DNA of 64,000 bases from Gemmatimonadota bacterium (GTDB taxonomy: Bacteria > Gemmatimonadota > Gemmatimonadetes > Gemmatimonadales > GWC2-71-9): the NCBI GenBank assembly GCA_040388535.1, contig JAZKBR010000002.1:1024838-1088837 (forward strand), given 5' to 3'. The notes below the pieces were generated by a model. That model was not told the origin of the DNA. It did no database searches and saw nothing but the letters and a program-made list of their open reading frames with translations. Of the stretch, positions 1 to 9,609 are shown piece by piece (the first letter of the stretch is position 1; every line of letters begins with the position of its first letter). A program made the translations under genes and the position numbers.

Positions 1-80
1 AGACTATCGCGCCTCCCACCGATCACAGGGCGCGATACCCCTGAAGGTTGTGCATCATCACCCCCTAGTTCGAGGTACCC

Positions 81-1565
81 ATGTTGAGATCCCCCCCAAC
101 ACGCGTTGGCTGGTCCGTTGCGCTCGCGGCGTTTGCGGCGCTGACGTTTGGTTGCGGCAGCGAAGCGCCGGTGTCGTCAACAGAAGTGAGCCATGCCCCA
201 GTCGCAAACGCCGTTCTCTGTTCGACCCCTGCTGCCAATTACGGACCCGGGTCGAGTGGACATACGTCACCGTATGGCGATGAGGGTGAGGTGTTTGGTT
301 CCGTCTATGACGGTGGGCTAAGAACGTGTGGCGGCGAAGAAATCACGCTGACCCCGCTTTCTTATTCCGCCCCCGGTGGGTACAGCGCCACGGTCGAGAC
401 CGACGGGGCCTATCCCCTGATGTGGGAATTCTGGGATCCGGGTGCATGGGACGGACCGTGTCGCAGCGTCGCGCCGAATCCAGGCGATGCGCGTGGGCAC
501 TGCGCGATCCCTGGGCGGTATCAGTTCACCGGTCCGACGTATGGCGGTACTCGCACCTTCCAGGTCGACTACCTGAGCAGCCTCGGCTTCCTGCCTGGTA
601 GCAGCACAGACGGTATTGCGGATGAAAGCTATGGCGCGGCTGGCTACGTCGATCTAGTCATTAACAGTGACATTGGAGGGTCGGCATTCACCGAGACGCC
701 AGCGCTGGAAATCGACACTGCGACCGTCGCAATGGGCTCCGGGTTTAGCAACATCACCGGCTCACCGTCCGGCGAACGCTCAATGAACTTCCGATTCAAG
801 GTTTCGAATACAGCGACCAACTGGTATCCGACCGATCCGGACACCGGTCACATGAACGGGCGCGGACTGTATTTGACAAGGCTGTGGGTGCACCAAGTGG
901 GGACGTCAACTTGGGATCATCTTACTGAATTCTATCAGCCAGATCCATCGCTTATCCGGGCGTTCACCTTTTCCGCGCCCTGCGGCGGCGCGCAATACGA
1001 CATTGGGTTGGAAGTGATGCGCCCTGATGAGCTGCCAATTACCAGCGGTCATCCGTCGTACTATCGTACCATCAACGTGGTGCGTGACTGCGAGATTCTC
1101 CCGCCGCCACCGCCACCGCCACCGCCACCTCCGCCACCGCCGCCACCCCCACCGCCGCCACCGCCACCGCCGCCACCCCCACCGCCGCCACCGCCACCGC
1201 CACCACCACCGCCTGCGGTGCCCGAGATCAGTTCGTTCACATTCTCGTGCAACAAGGTGCAGTCCGGTGTGCATTGGTATAACGAGCTGTGGGGCAGCTG
1301 GACTGTGAGCGGCACCTCCGCTGCCTTCGTCTGGGAAGTGAGTGAATCTGGTTCGAGCTCACCACCAAGCCCGGGCACACTGAAGGCCAGTGCCAAGCCC
1401 GGCACGAGTTCGCTCCTTGAAGGCTTCGGGATCCTCCAGAACGGCGGGATTACCGACAATCGCTATTACTGGCTGCGCTACAAGAGTGCGACCGACAGCA
1501 CGAGCTGGTTCCCACTCAATGTGATGCCCGTGTCGGTCGCGGCGCCAACGCTGTGCGATTTGTAA
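81..1565 (+). CDS. Lipoprotein with 38-proline linker and C-terminal WEV/WFP domain
   Basis: The 494-residue product starts with a signal peptide ending in a lipobox (LTFGC, Cys about 25), so it is probably anchored to a membrane. Residues 26-340 form a Cys-containing region I do not recognise. Residues 341-378 are an uninterrupted run of 38 prolines, which should act as a rigid rod. Residues 380-494 form a compact domain with spaced signatures SFTFSC, WGSW, VWEV and SWFP and a final Cys. The same pattern recurs in the small secreted protein at 30061-30504. A GAGG lies 5-6 bases before the ATG. A strong hairpin follows the stop. The function is unknown; surface display of the C-terminal domain is inference. 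Confidence 0.85.
   Translation: MLRSPPTRVGWSVALAAFAALTFGCGSEAPVSSTEVSHAPVANAVLCSTPAANYGPGSSGHTSPYGDEGEVFGSVYDGGLRTCGGEEITLTPLSYSAPGGYSATVETDGAYPLMWEFWDPGAWDGPCRSVAPNPGDARGHCAIPGRYQFTGPTYGGTRTFQVDYLSSLGFLPGSSTDGIADESYGAAGYVDLVINSDIGGSAFTETPALEIDTATVAMGSGFSNITGSPSGERSMNFRFKVSNTATNWYPTDPDTGHMNGRGLYLTRLWVHQVGTSTWDHLTEFYQPDPSLIRAFTFSAPCGGAQYDIGLEVMRPDELPITSGHPSYYRTINVVRDCEILPPPPPPPPPPPPPPPPPPPPPPPPPPPPPPPPPPPPPPAVPEISSFTFSCNKVQSGVHWYNELWGSWTVSGTSAAFVWEVSESGSSSPPSPGTLKASAKPGTSSLLEGFGILQNGGITDNRYYWLRYKSATDSTSWFPLNVMPVSVAAPTLCDL
1101..1214 (+). repeat. CCN/CCA-CCG microsatellite encoding 38 prolines
   Basis: Codons 341-378 of the lipoprotein gene are all proline, mostly CCG and CCA with occasional CCC and CCT. 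The mixed codons show that the run is not a pure trinucleotide slippage product. It separates the N-terminal region from the C-terminal domain. Confidence 0.95.
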
Positions 1566-1587
1566 TTCGCTGAGGAGATCCGAATGA

Positions 1588-1631
1588 CAGAGCCCCCCGC
1601 ACCGGTCTCATCCCGGGGCGGGGGGCCTCTG
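1588..1631 (+). terminator. GC-rich hairpin after the first lipoprotein gene
   Basis: A 13-base arm at 1588-1600 pairs with 1618-1631 with one bulged C, around a 17-base loop. It lies 22 bases after the stop codon. No long T-tract follows, so it is a terminator-like hairpin rather than a canonical intrinsic terminator. Confidence 0.6.
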
Positions 1632-1684
1632 CTTTGCCGCAACTTTCCAACGCCGCGCCGGCGGCACCCCCCGCAAACCCGCAT

Positions 1685-2134
1685 TCACAGGCAGAAAATC
1701 TCAATCACGACCATCGTATGCATTTTCGCCTGCATAAACTCGGCGCACACCCTCAGTGCGCGGGTATTCACGACCATATCGCGACCGATCAGGACCATAT
1801 CACGGCCGTTCAGCACCATATCGCCATCATCACGCTCCATCTCGCGGCCGTCAGTCTCCAGAAACTCGACTGACGACACCATATCGCGACCATTCAGCTC
1901 CATCTCGCCGGCAATCACCACCATATCGCGGCTGTTCACCAGCATCTCGCCGCCGTTCAGCGGCAGAAGTCGAGGCGCGAGCCCCATCTCGGCAGCTCTC
2001 AGGGGCATAAACAGAAAAATCGCCGGCATATCGGCGACCTCAGACAGCATTTCTGTCGCGTGCAACAGCAACTCGGCAACGTTCACGACCATCTCTCGGC
2101 CGTCAGCCACCATAAAATCGGCGTGAAGTTGCAT
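1685..2134 (-). CDS. Possible heptad-repeat protein (20 x 7 residues)
   Basis: The minus-strand frame encodes 149 residues that divide without remainder into 20 heptads plus a nine-residue tail. The consensus is M-V-(V/L)-N-G-R-(D/E); MVLNGRD and MVLIGRD are typical units. The first residue is Met in about 17 of 20 units and Leu otherwise, and acidic residues usually close the unit. Unit-to-unit differences are often synonymous (GGC/GGT, CGT/CGC, GTG/GTC). I see no signal peptide and no ribosome-binding site before the first ATG. The frame stays open upstream for more than 20 codons without a start. It may be a real repeat protein, a decaying one, or a non-coding repeat. Confidence 0.35.
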   Translation of the reverse strand: MQLHADFMVADGREMVVNVAELLLHATEMLSEVADMPAIFLFMPLRAAEMGLAPRLLPLNGGEMLVNSRDMVVIAGEMELNGRDMVSSVEFLETDGREMERDDGDMVLNGRDMVLIGRDMVVNTRALRVCAEFMQAKMHTMVVIEIFCL

Positions 2135-2150
2135 AAAATCGGCGGTGATC
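1685..2150 (-). repeat. Degenerate 21-bp tandem repeat, about 20 units
   Basis: On the plus strand the unit approximates ACCATATCGCGACCGTTCAGC. It is best preserved at 1770-1960 and decays toward 2150. The period is 21, so every strand and frame shows a seven-residue repeat. Differences between units fall mostly at every third base. The C of the CAT triplet (Met on the minus strand) is nearly invariant, although it would be a free third position in the facing plus-strand frame. The tract fills most of the gap between the first lipoprotein gene and the AraC-type regulator. Confidence 0.85.
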
Positions 2151-2202
2151 GCGATTTTCGCCCTGGAAAGAGTGCTGCCCTGACCTCCGCCCCCTCGCTT
2201 CC

Positions 2203-2306
2203 CTTCGGCAAGCTCAGGGCAGGCTGCTCAGGGTGACAACCCCAGTTATCTGTCATCTGTCATCAGTCATCCGTGACCCATCACCCCTCACCCATCACCC
2301 CGTGAC
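2203..2306. repeat. Partial dispersed element plus ATCTGTC-type simple repeat
   Basis: It begins with a half copy of the dispersed element (GCTCAGGGTGACAAC-type arm, about 2203-2238). Short ATCTGTC, ATCAGTC and ACCCATC units follow to 2306. The same order, arm then simple repeat, is seen at 3838-4027. It occupies the promoter region of the AraC-type gene, and I see no clear promoter in it. Confidence 0.6.
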
Positions 2307-2335
2307 CTCCCCGACGCTCTCTGGGTCTCGTAGTG

Positions 2336-3187
2336 ATGCCTGTTCATATCGACGACCTGATCTTCTCCACCGCGACCGTCCGCGCGGGCCGCTTTCGGTG
2401 CGAGCCGGGCCACCCGGCCTTTCGTGACAGTGGCCCGATAACAGGGCACATCGTCGTCTTCCCGCGCACCGGCGTATGGATCCAGCACGCGGATTCGCGG
2501 CCGTTCGTTGCCGATCCGAACATTGCGACGATCTACAACCGTGGCCAGGAATATTCGCGACGCGTTCTCTCGCCGGCCGGCGACCGCTGCGAATGGTTCG
2601 GCGTCACGCCGGCCCTGGCATCCGAAATCGCAGTGCGCTGCTTGCCGCTCGATCGCATCACCGATGATCGGCCATTCACGGTCGAATCCGCGGCGTGTTC
2701 ACCGGCCTTGTACCTCCGTCAGCGCACCATTTACAGACTCCTGACATCAGGGGCACTTACTGGCCTCGCCGCCGAAGAGACGATCGTGTCAATCGTCAAC
2801 GACGTGATCTCGGCGGCGTCGACCGAAGGGCGCCGCATGTCGAAGCGCCGTGTCACTGCTCGGCATCGCGACCTCGCAATGAACGCGCGAATGCTGATCG
2901 CCCGGGATTCATTCGGGACCTCTGACCTCGCGCAACTGTCGGCGGAGCTTGGGGTTTCCCCCTTTCATCTCTGCCGGGTCTTCCGCGCCGTCACCGGTGC
3001 GACGATGCACGCCTGGCAGATGGACCTCCGGCTGCGGGCTGCGCTCGAGCAGCTCGAAGGTGCACCTGGTGCCATTTCACGGGTGGCCCACGCATGCGGA
3101 TTCTCGAGTCACAGCCATCTCGTGCTCTGGTGTCGTCGTCGATTCGGCGACACTCCCTCCCGCCTGCAGGAACGGCTCATCGCCTGA
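2336..3187 (+). CDS. AraC-family transcriptional regulator
   Basis: The 283-residue protein has the usual AraC length and layout. The N-terminal half (about 1-150) has a cupin-like ligand-binding character. The C-terminal 100 residues carry two helix-turn-helix units: the first around DLAQLSAELGVSPFHLCRVF, the second around VAHACGFSSHSHL followed by FGDTPSRLQ, the classic AraC ending. A GTG directly precedes the ATG and is an alternative start; neither has an obvious ribosome-binding site. The neighbours are a repeat locus and a lipoprotein gene. The target and effector cannot be read from the sequence. Confidence 0.85.
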   Translation: MPVHIDDLIFSTATVRAGRFRCEPGHPAFRDSGPITGHIVVFPRTGVWIQHADSRPFVADPNIATIYNRGQEYSRRVLSPAGDRCEWFGVTPALASEIAVRCLPLDRITDDRPFTVESAACSPALYLRQRTIYRLLTSGALTGLAAEETIVSIVNDVISAASTEGRRMSKRRVTARHRDLAMNARMLIARDSFGTSDLAQLSAELGVSPFHLCRVFRAVTGATMHAWQMDLRLRAALEQLEGAPGAISRVAHACGFSSHSHLVLWCRRRFGDTPSRLQERLIA

Positions 3188-3267
3188 CGAGCAATGACGT
3201 GGTAGCCGGGTGCTATTGGGCTCCACAGCTTGGTGGCACAATGGTCACCACTTCCACGGAGCATGCT

Positions 3268-3804
3268 ATGCAGACCCGTCAATTCGCAGTCGCCCTCGCC
3301 CTCGTCGTCTCCACCGCGTGTGCCACCGAGCAGGCGACCCTGCCCGACCAGGCCCCCGCCATTCGCGCATCAGTCGCCGGCCCGGTCGTTGGCTCTGCCT
3401 CGGGCGGCGGTCACTGGATCACCCCCGATGGCCTGCGTCGTCGCCTCGCCTTCTCGGTGCGGCGACACGACGACGGCTCTGTCGATGGGGAATGGCAACT
3501 CGTGGCAGGCGCCACGATCATGCACGGCCGCCTCACCTGCCTCTCCATCGAGGGGAACACGGCGCGCGTCGGTGGCGTGGTCGAGCAATCGAAATTTTCG
3601 CTCTTCCTGGTTGGAACCGATGTGGCGTGGTACGTCGTCGATAACGGCGAGGGGCAGAATGCAGAGGATGCGACGTCCAACCTCCGTGCCTTCCGCAACT
3701 CCGCACCGGGCACCGCGCAGGCCTTCTGTGATACCGGCGCAGCGCCGACGCCGGTGACGCCGGATGCGATCAGCTTCGGGAATGTGCAGGTGATGGGACG
3801 ATGA
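3268..3804 (+). CDS. Small predicted lipoprotein, unknown function
   Basis: The 178-residue product begins with a short signal peptide ending in a lipobox (VSTAC). I chose the ATG at 3268 because ACGGAG precedes it at good spacing and because the signal peptide then begins correctly; the open frame extends further upstream into the AraC gene. The mature part is rich in beta-type sequence: a GGGHWITPDGLRRRLAFSV segment, then a region with paired hydrophobic strands. I do not recognise the fold. It lies 80 bases downstream of the AraC-type gene on the same strand and could be its target or merely a neighbour. Confidence 0.7.
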   Translation: MQTRQFAVALALVVSTACATEQATLPDQAPAIRASVAGPVVGSASGGGHWITPDGLRRRLAFSVRRHDDGSVDGEWQLVAGATIMHGRLTCLSIEGNTARVGGVVEQSKFSLFLVGTDVAWYVVDNGEGQNAEDATSNLRAFRNSAPGTAQAFCDTGAAPTPVTPDAISFGNVQVMGR

Positions 3805-4023
3805 TGGATGATAGATGACAGATGACAGATGGCCGGCGTTGTCATCCTGAGCGAAGCGAGCCGCAGGCGAGCGCAGTCGAAGGAGTACCCACTTGCCGTC
3901 GAGACCAGCTCCTTCGACAACAGGCGCTTCGCGGCTTTCGCTCAGGACGACAACCATCAATCATCTGTCATCAATCATCTGTCATCTGTCATCTGTCATC
4001 TGTCATCTGTCATCCATCACCCA

Positions 4024-4027
<4 letters not shown>
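3802..4027. repeat. Composite dispersed repeat: inverted element flanked by GATGATAGATGA-type repeats
   Basis: The core at 3838-3953 is an imperfect inverted repeat. The left arm reads GTCATCCTGAGCGAAGC and the right arm is its near complement, GCTTTCGCTCAGGACGAC. The flanks are simple heptamer repeats: ATGACAG units at 3802-3835 and their complement, CATCTGT units, at 3954-4027. The flanks are also complementary to each other, so the whole 226-base gap could fold as one large hairpin. It lies between convergent genes. Relatives are at 2203-2306, 12510-12714 and 34905-34985. Confidence 0.8.
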
Positions 4028-5973
<1,946 letters not shown>

Positions 5974-6126
5974 CGGTGCCGGGATTCCGGAAGGAGATTC
6001 TCTCAATCTACTGCGGCTATGGCGCCACACTCCGGCCGACCAATTCCTTGACGAGCGGCTGTAGAAGGGCGGTGGCAAGGCCCTTGCTGATTCTAGCCCC
6101 CGAAGAATTTCCGGGCTGGAGGCCCT

Positions 6127-6447
6127 TTGACCGTGTCCACCGCGCAACCGCCGATGCGGGTGCTGCAAGCTCCCGAGAGTCTGGGTCTGGCGACCCGCGA
6201 AGCATTTCGCGTGTCGGCCAATGCCTTGCTCGACGAAATGTCGGAAGGCGCCGGCCAGCTCGTGGTCGACCTCGGCGGTACCCGCGAGGTCGACTCGTCG
6301 GGGCTGGGCGCGCTGGTGATGGTCCAGCGGCACGCCGCCGACCGTCGTCAGGATGTCGTCCTCCGCGGCGTCGGCGCCGAACTCGAATTCCTGCTGGTGC
6401 TCACCAAGCTCGACGACCTCTTCGTCTTCGCGCCCAGCGGACGCTGA
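6127..6447 (+). CDS. STAS-domain protein (anti-anti-sigma-factor-like)
   Basis: The 106-residue protein is a stand-alone STAS domain. It contains [20 protein letters not shown], whose DSSG serine is the phospho-acceptor in SpoIIAA/RsbV-type anti-anti-sigma factors. The TTG start at 6127 is supported by CTGGAGG six bases upstream; an in-frame GTG lies two codons later. It is divergent from acs and about 120 bases ahead of ccmA. No partner kinase/anti-sigma or phosphatase gene is in the window, so the pathway (general stress response or lipid/toluene-transport type STAS) is open. Confidence 0.85.
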   Translation: MTVSTAQPPMRVLQAPESLGLATREAFRVSANALLDEMSEGAGQLVVDLGGTREVDSSGLGALVMVQRHAADRRQDVVLRGVGAELEFLLVLTKLDDLFVFAPSGR

Positions 6448-6564
6448 TTCGCCGCCACTGAAGCCGCGCCCGGCGCGGCTTTCCCGTTCCTCCGGCTCGT
6501 CGCCCCTCTCCCTGCTGCCCGTCCCGCCGTATCTTCCGGCGATGCCCATCTACCAGACGTTGCG

Positions 6565-7278
6565 ATGACCCAGGATCTGGTACCGCTCGTGGCGGTACGT
6601 GGTGTCGAGCGACGCTTCGGCCGCGTGGTCGCACTCGCGACCGTGACCCTCGAGATCCAGGCCGGCGAAGTGGTGCTCCTGTTAGGACCCAACGGGGCGG
6701 GGAAGAGCACCTTGTTGCGTTGCATCGCCGGGCTCGCCCGACCGCTCCGCGGCTCCGTGCTGGTGTCGGGCCGCGACGTCCACGCCGACCCGGAGGCCCG
6801 CGCCCAGCTCGGCTTCCTCTCCCATCAGGCCTTCGTCTACGACGACCTCACGGCGCGTGAGAACCTGCGTTTCGCGGCGGCGTTGCACGGGCTCGACGGG
6901 GCCGAACGCCGTGTCCAGGATGCGCTCGATGGTGTCGGATTGTCGCGAGGTGCCGACACCACGGTCGGCGGCTTCTCGCGGGGGATGCTGCAGCGGCTGG
7001 CCATCGCCCGGGCGACCCTCCACCACCCGGCTCTCCTCCTCCTCGACGAACCGTTCACCGGGCTCGATGCCAGCTCCGCCAACGACCTCCGTCACCGGAT
7101 CGCTGCCGAGCGGAGCGCCGGCCGGGGCGTGGTCTGCGTGACCCACGAGCCCGGTGAAGCCTGGCTCCCGGCGACGCGCGTCGTGGTTCTCGTGGCCGGC
7201 CGGGTGGTGCTCGACATTCCGCGTCCTGATTCGCTCGAGGAATTCCGGGTCGCCTATGCCCGGGCGGTGGCCACGTGA
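6565..7278 (+). CDS. ccmA: Heme exporter ATP-binding subunit CcmA
   Basis: ATPase subunit of the CcmABCD complex of cytochrome c maturation system I, working at the inner membrane. The 237 residues show Walker A GPNGAGKST (41-49), signature FSRGMLQRLAIARA (about 133) and Walker B LLLLDEPFTGLD (about 156). ABC signatures alone would not give the specificity; the assignment to Ccm rests on the ccmB, ccmC and ccmD genes that follow without gaps. The start ATG lacks a convincing ribosome-binding site. The stop overlaps the ccmB start. Confidence 0.88.
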   Translation: MTQDLVPLVAVRGVERRFGRVVALATVTLEIQAGEVVLLLGPNGAGKSTLLRCIAGLARPLRGSVLVSGRDVHADPEARAQLGFLSHQAFVYDDLTARENLRFAAALHGLDGAERRVQDALDGVGLSRGADTTVGGFSRGMLQRLAIARATLHHPALLLLDEPFTGLDASSANDLRHRIAAERSAGRGVVCVTHEPGEAWLPATRVVVLVAGRVVLDIPRPDSLEEFRVAYARAVAT

Positions 7279-7952
7279 GTCTCTGGCGCGCCACCCGCGC
7301 GATCGCGGCCAAGGACCTGCGCATCGAGTGGCGCCACAAGACGGCGCTGCTCACGGCGACCCTCTTCGCCATTCTGGTCTTGCTGATCTTCGTCTTTGCC
7401 CGCGACCCGGCGACCCTCTCGCTCGCCGACGTCGCGCCGAGTGTGCTCTGGGTGACGCTCGCCCTCTCGGCATTGGTCGCGCTCAATCGCGCCTTCCTGC
7501 TCGAACGCGAACACGCCGCCCTCGAAGGAATTCTCCTCGCGCCAGTGCCGCGTCAGGCGATCTTCTGGGGAAAGTGGCTCGCCAATCTCACCTTCGTGCT
7601 CACGGTCCAGGCGGTGGCCTTCCCGCTCTGGATTCTCTTCTTCAATGTCACGCCGACGCTGTCGCTGCTGGCGGTGGCCGGCGTCGCGATTCTCGCGGCG
7701 ATCGGCTTCACCGCCGTCGGCACACTCTTCTCGGCCATGGCCGTCCGCACCCGCTTCGCCGAGCTGCTCCTGCCGGTGCTGCTGCTTCCGTTCATGATCC
7801 CACCGGTCTTTGCGGCGAGTGAAGCCACCCTCCGCCTGCTCGCGCATCGCCCGATGAGTGAACTCTGGGGATGGCTTAGATTGCTGACGCTCTACGATGT
7901 TGCCTTCCTCGTGCTCGCCAACCTGCTCTTCCCGGTGGTGGTGGACGAATGA
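7275..7952 (+). CDS. ccmB: Heme exporter membrane subunit CcmB
   Basis: The 225-residue protein is an integral membrane subunit with about six hydrophobic segments, beginning with the family-like RAIAAKDLRIEWR cytoplasmic start and a first membrane segment at about 25-45. CcmB pairs with CcmA to drive release of holo-CcmE from CcmC/D. The GTG start overlaps the ccmA stop (GTGA), and its own stop overlaps the ccmC ATG, so translation is probably coupled. Length and order match the family. Confidence 0.9.
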   Translation: MSLWRATRAIAAKDLRIEWRHKTALLTATLFAILVLLIFVFARDPATLSLADVAPSVLWVTLALSALVALNRAFLLEREHAALEGILLAPVPRQAIFWGKWLANLTFVLTVQAVAFPLWILFFNVTPTLSLLAVAGVAILAAIGFTAVGTLFSAMAVRTRFAELLLPVLLLPFMIPPVFAASEATLRLLAHRPMSELWGWLRLLTLYDVAFLVLANLLFPVVVDE

Positions 7953-8647
7953 CGACTGCCCTGGAAAACGCCCAAGCCCATATCCGTCGCGGCCGCATCA
8001 TCGCGTTCGTCGGATTGCTGGGCCTCGCCGGCATCTATCTGATGGCCTGGCGGTTCACGCCGGCCGAACGTTTCCAGGGGCTGGCCCAGAAGATCTTCTA
8101 CATCCATCCGCCGTCGGCCTACGCCTCGGAGATGGCATTCGTCTTCGCCGGCATCGCGTCGCTGCTCTACCTGCTGCTGAAGGACGATCGCTTCGATACC
8201 TTCGCCGAGGCGTCGGCCGAGGTGGGGCTCGCCTTCGCGCTGGTGCTCCTCACGACCGGTCCGATCTGGGCCAAGCCGATCTGGGGCGCCTGGTGGACCT
8301 GGGACGCGCGACTGACCTTCTCGCTGATCGAGTTCCTCCTCTTCTGCAGCTACTTCGCGCTGCGCTCTGCCGTGCGTGATCCGGCCGAGCGGGCGCGCTA
8401 CGCGGCCGTCGTCGCGATCATGGGAATGCTGCTGGTTCCCTTCATCCATCTCACGGTCTACCTCTTCAACACCACCCATCCGCAGCCGGTGGTGGTCAAG
8501 ACCGACAAGCCCTCACTGCCGTGGGAAATGCTGCGCACTTTCCTCACCTCGTTCGGCGTCTTCACGGTGATGTATCTGGGCTTCGTGATGACCCGCTACG
8601 GTATTGGCGCGCGTCGCGTCGCGCAGGAGCTTACCGATGCCGGATAA
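7949..8647 (+). CDS. ccmC: Heme-handling membrane protein CcmC
   Basis: The 232 residues have six predicted membrane segments and the tryptophan-rich heme-handling motif WGAWWTWDARLT in a periplasmic loop. It is flanked by the histidines of YIHPPSA and FIHLTVYLF, placed as in CcmC heme ligands. CcmC presents heme to the chaperone CcmE. No ccmE, ccmF, ccmG or ccmH is in this window, so the ligation half of the system must lie elsewhere. The start ATG overlaps the ccmB stop. Confidence 0.94.
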   Translation: MTTALENAQAHIRRGRIIAFVGLLGLAGIYLMAWRFTPAERFQGLAQKIFYIHPPSAYASEMAFVFAGIASLLYLLLKDDRFDTFAEASAEVGLAFALVLLTTGPIWAKPIWGAWWTWDARLTFSLIEFLLFCSYFALRSAVRDPAERARYAAVVAIMGMLLVPFIHLTVYLFNTTHPQPVVVKTDKPSLPWEMLRTFLTSFGVFTVMYLGFVMTRYGIGARRVAQELTDAG

Positions 8648-8744
8648 TGGCAGCTACGCGATTGCGGCGTATGTCGTGGCGGCGGTGATCTTACTCGGCT
8701 ATACAGCGTCGCTCTTCCGGAGATCTGGAAAGCCGCGCGGATAG
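8637..8744 (+). CDS. ccmD: CcmD-like small membrane protein
   Basis: A 35-codon frame starts at an ATG inside the last codons of ccmC and ends with TAG at 8742-8744. The product is one hydrophobic helix (YVVAAVILLGYTASLF) between an N-terminal MPDNGSYAIA and a basic tail RRSGKPRG. That is the size, topology and position of CcmD, which stabilises the CcmC/CcmE complex. It is short and easily missed in automatic annotation. Confidence 0.8.
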   Translation: MPDNGSYAIAAYVVAAVILLGYTASLFRRSGKPRG

Positions 8745-8761
8745 CGGCCCTGCACCCGGTG

Positions 8762-8869
8762 GTGCCGCGCTCGCGCGGCACCGGTCTGTCCGAACGCCAA
8801 AGGCCCCAAGGAGCAATTCCTCGGGGCCTTTGCGAGTCTTTGAAACCGGTGCCGCGCAAGCGCGGCACC
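8762..8869. terminator. Triple-hairpin element between convergent ccmD and aquaporin genes
   Basis: Three hairpins are visible. Hairpin 1 (8762-8781) is GTGCCGCGC/GCGCGGCAC. Hairpin 2 (8798-8832) has a CAAAGGCCCC/GGGGCCTTTG stem and is the likely bidirectional terminator. Hairpin 3 (8848-8869) is GGTGCCGCGC/GCGCGGCACC. Hairpins 1 and 3 share sequence, so they can also pair with each other around hairpin 2. Confidence 0.75.
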
Positions 8870-8874
8870 AACGG

Positions 8875-9546
8875 TCATTCCTTCAAGAGCACCTTATCCC
8901 ATAGAAGCGCCGCAATCACCGCTCCCACAATCGGCCCGATGAAATACGCGCCGAGCGAATCGAGGTTGCCACTGATCACCGCGGGGCCGAACGCGCGCGC
9001 CGGATTCAGTGCGGCACCGGTGAAGGGTCCACCGAACATGATCGCGAAGAAGAGCGTGAGGCCGATGCCGAATCCGGCGATCCTCGGTGCGGCGGTCGAG
9101 ACGGCCGTGCCCATCACCGCCGACATCAGGAAGAAGGTCAGCAGCGCTTCAATCGCGACGGCCGTGGTGAACGAGATGCCGTTGTAGATCGTCGGCGTGC
9201 CGTACAGCACGAACTTCGCGACACTCCCCGGCACCACCATCTTGAGCACCAGCGCGCCGAGCAGGCCACCGGCGAGCTGCGACAGCACATAGATGAAGGT
9301 GTCCTGCGCCTTGAGCCGGCCGGTCGCCCAGAGCCCGATGCTCACTGCTGGATTCAGATGACCGCCCGAGATGGCCATCGTCGACGAGATGGCGACCGAG
9401 AGCACCACGGCGTGGACGAGAGCGATCCCCATCAGGCCGTAGTGCGCCGTCGGGAACGACTCCATTACCACGGCACCGCACCCGAAGAAGATGAGGGCGA
9501 AGGTGCCGTAGACTTCGGCGACGGCGCGGCGAGCGAGTGACGGCAT
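8875..9546 (-). CDS. Aquaporin / MIP-family channel
   Basis: The 223-residue membrane protein has the two hallmark NPA boxes, GGHLNPAVSIG and GAALNPARAFGP, and six membrane segments, so it is a major-intrinsic-protein channel for water or small neutral solutes. I could not decide between the AqpZ and glycerol-facilitator groups by eye. I chose the ATG at 9546 (MPSLARRAVAEVYGT); the frame extends 17 codons further upstream. It is convergent with ccmABCD and separated from it by the triple hairpin. Confidence 0.92.
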   Translation of the reverse strand: MPSLARRAVAEVYGTFALIFFGCGAVVMESFPTAHYGLMGIALVHAVVLSVAISSTMAISGGHLNPAVSIGLWATGRLKAQDTFIYVLSQLAGGLLGALVLKMVVPGSVAKFVLYGTPTIYNGISFTTAVAIEALLTFFLMSAVMGTAVSTAAPRIAGFGIGLTLFFAIMFGGPFTGAALNPARAFGPAVISGNLDSLGAYFIGPIVGAVIAALLWDKVLLKE

Positions 9547-9609
9547 CGCTGGAACCCTGGGGTTGAGGACGGGGGAGCGGCCGCACCGGGCGGCCACGCG
9601 CCCAATCTA

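Noticed and set aside
1061-1459. Minus-strand frame with a long poly-glycine run, and another with Arg/Trp repeats, opposite the poly-proline gene
   Set aside because: They are the antisense reading of the CCN run; the lipoprotein frame has a signal peptide, a ribosome-binding site and a homologue in the window.
1584-2126. Plus-strand frame with a seven-residue ISRP-type repeat
   Set aside because: It is the other side of the 21-bp repeat. It needs many ATA codons, rare in this GC-rich genome, and shows an invariant third-position C that the minus-strand Met codons explain.
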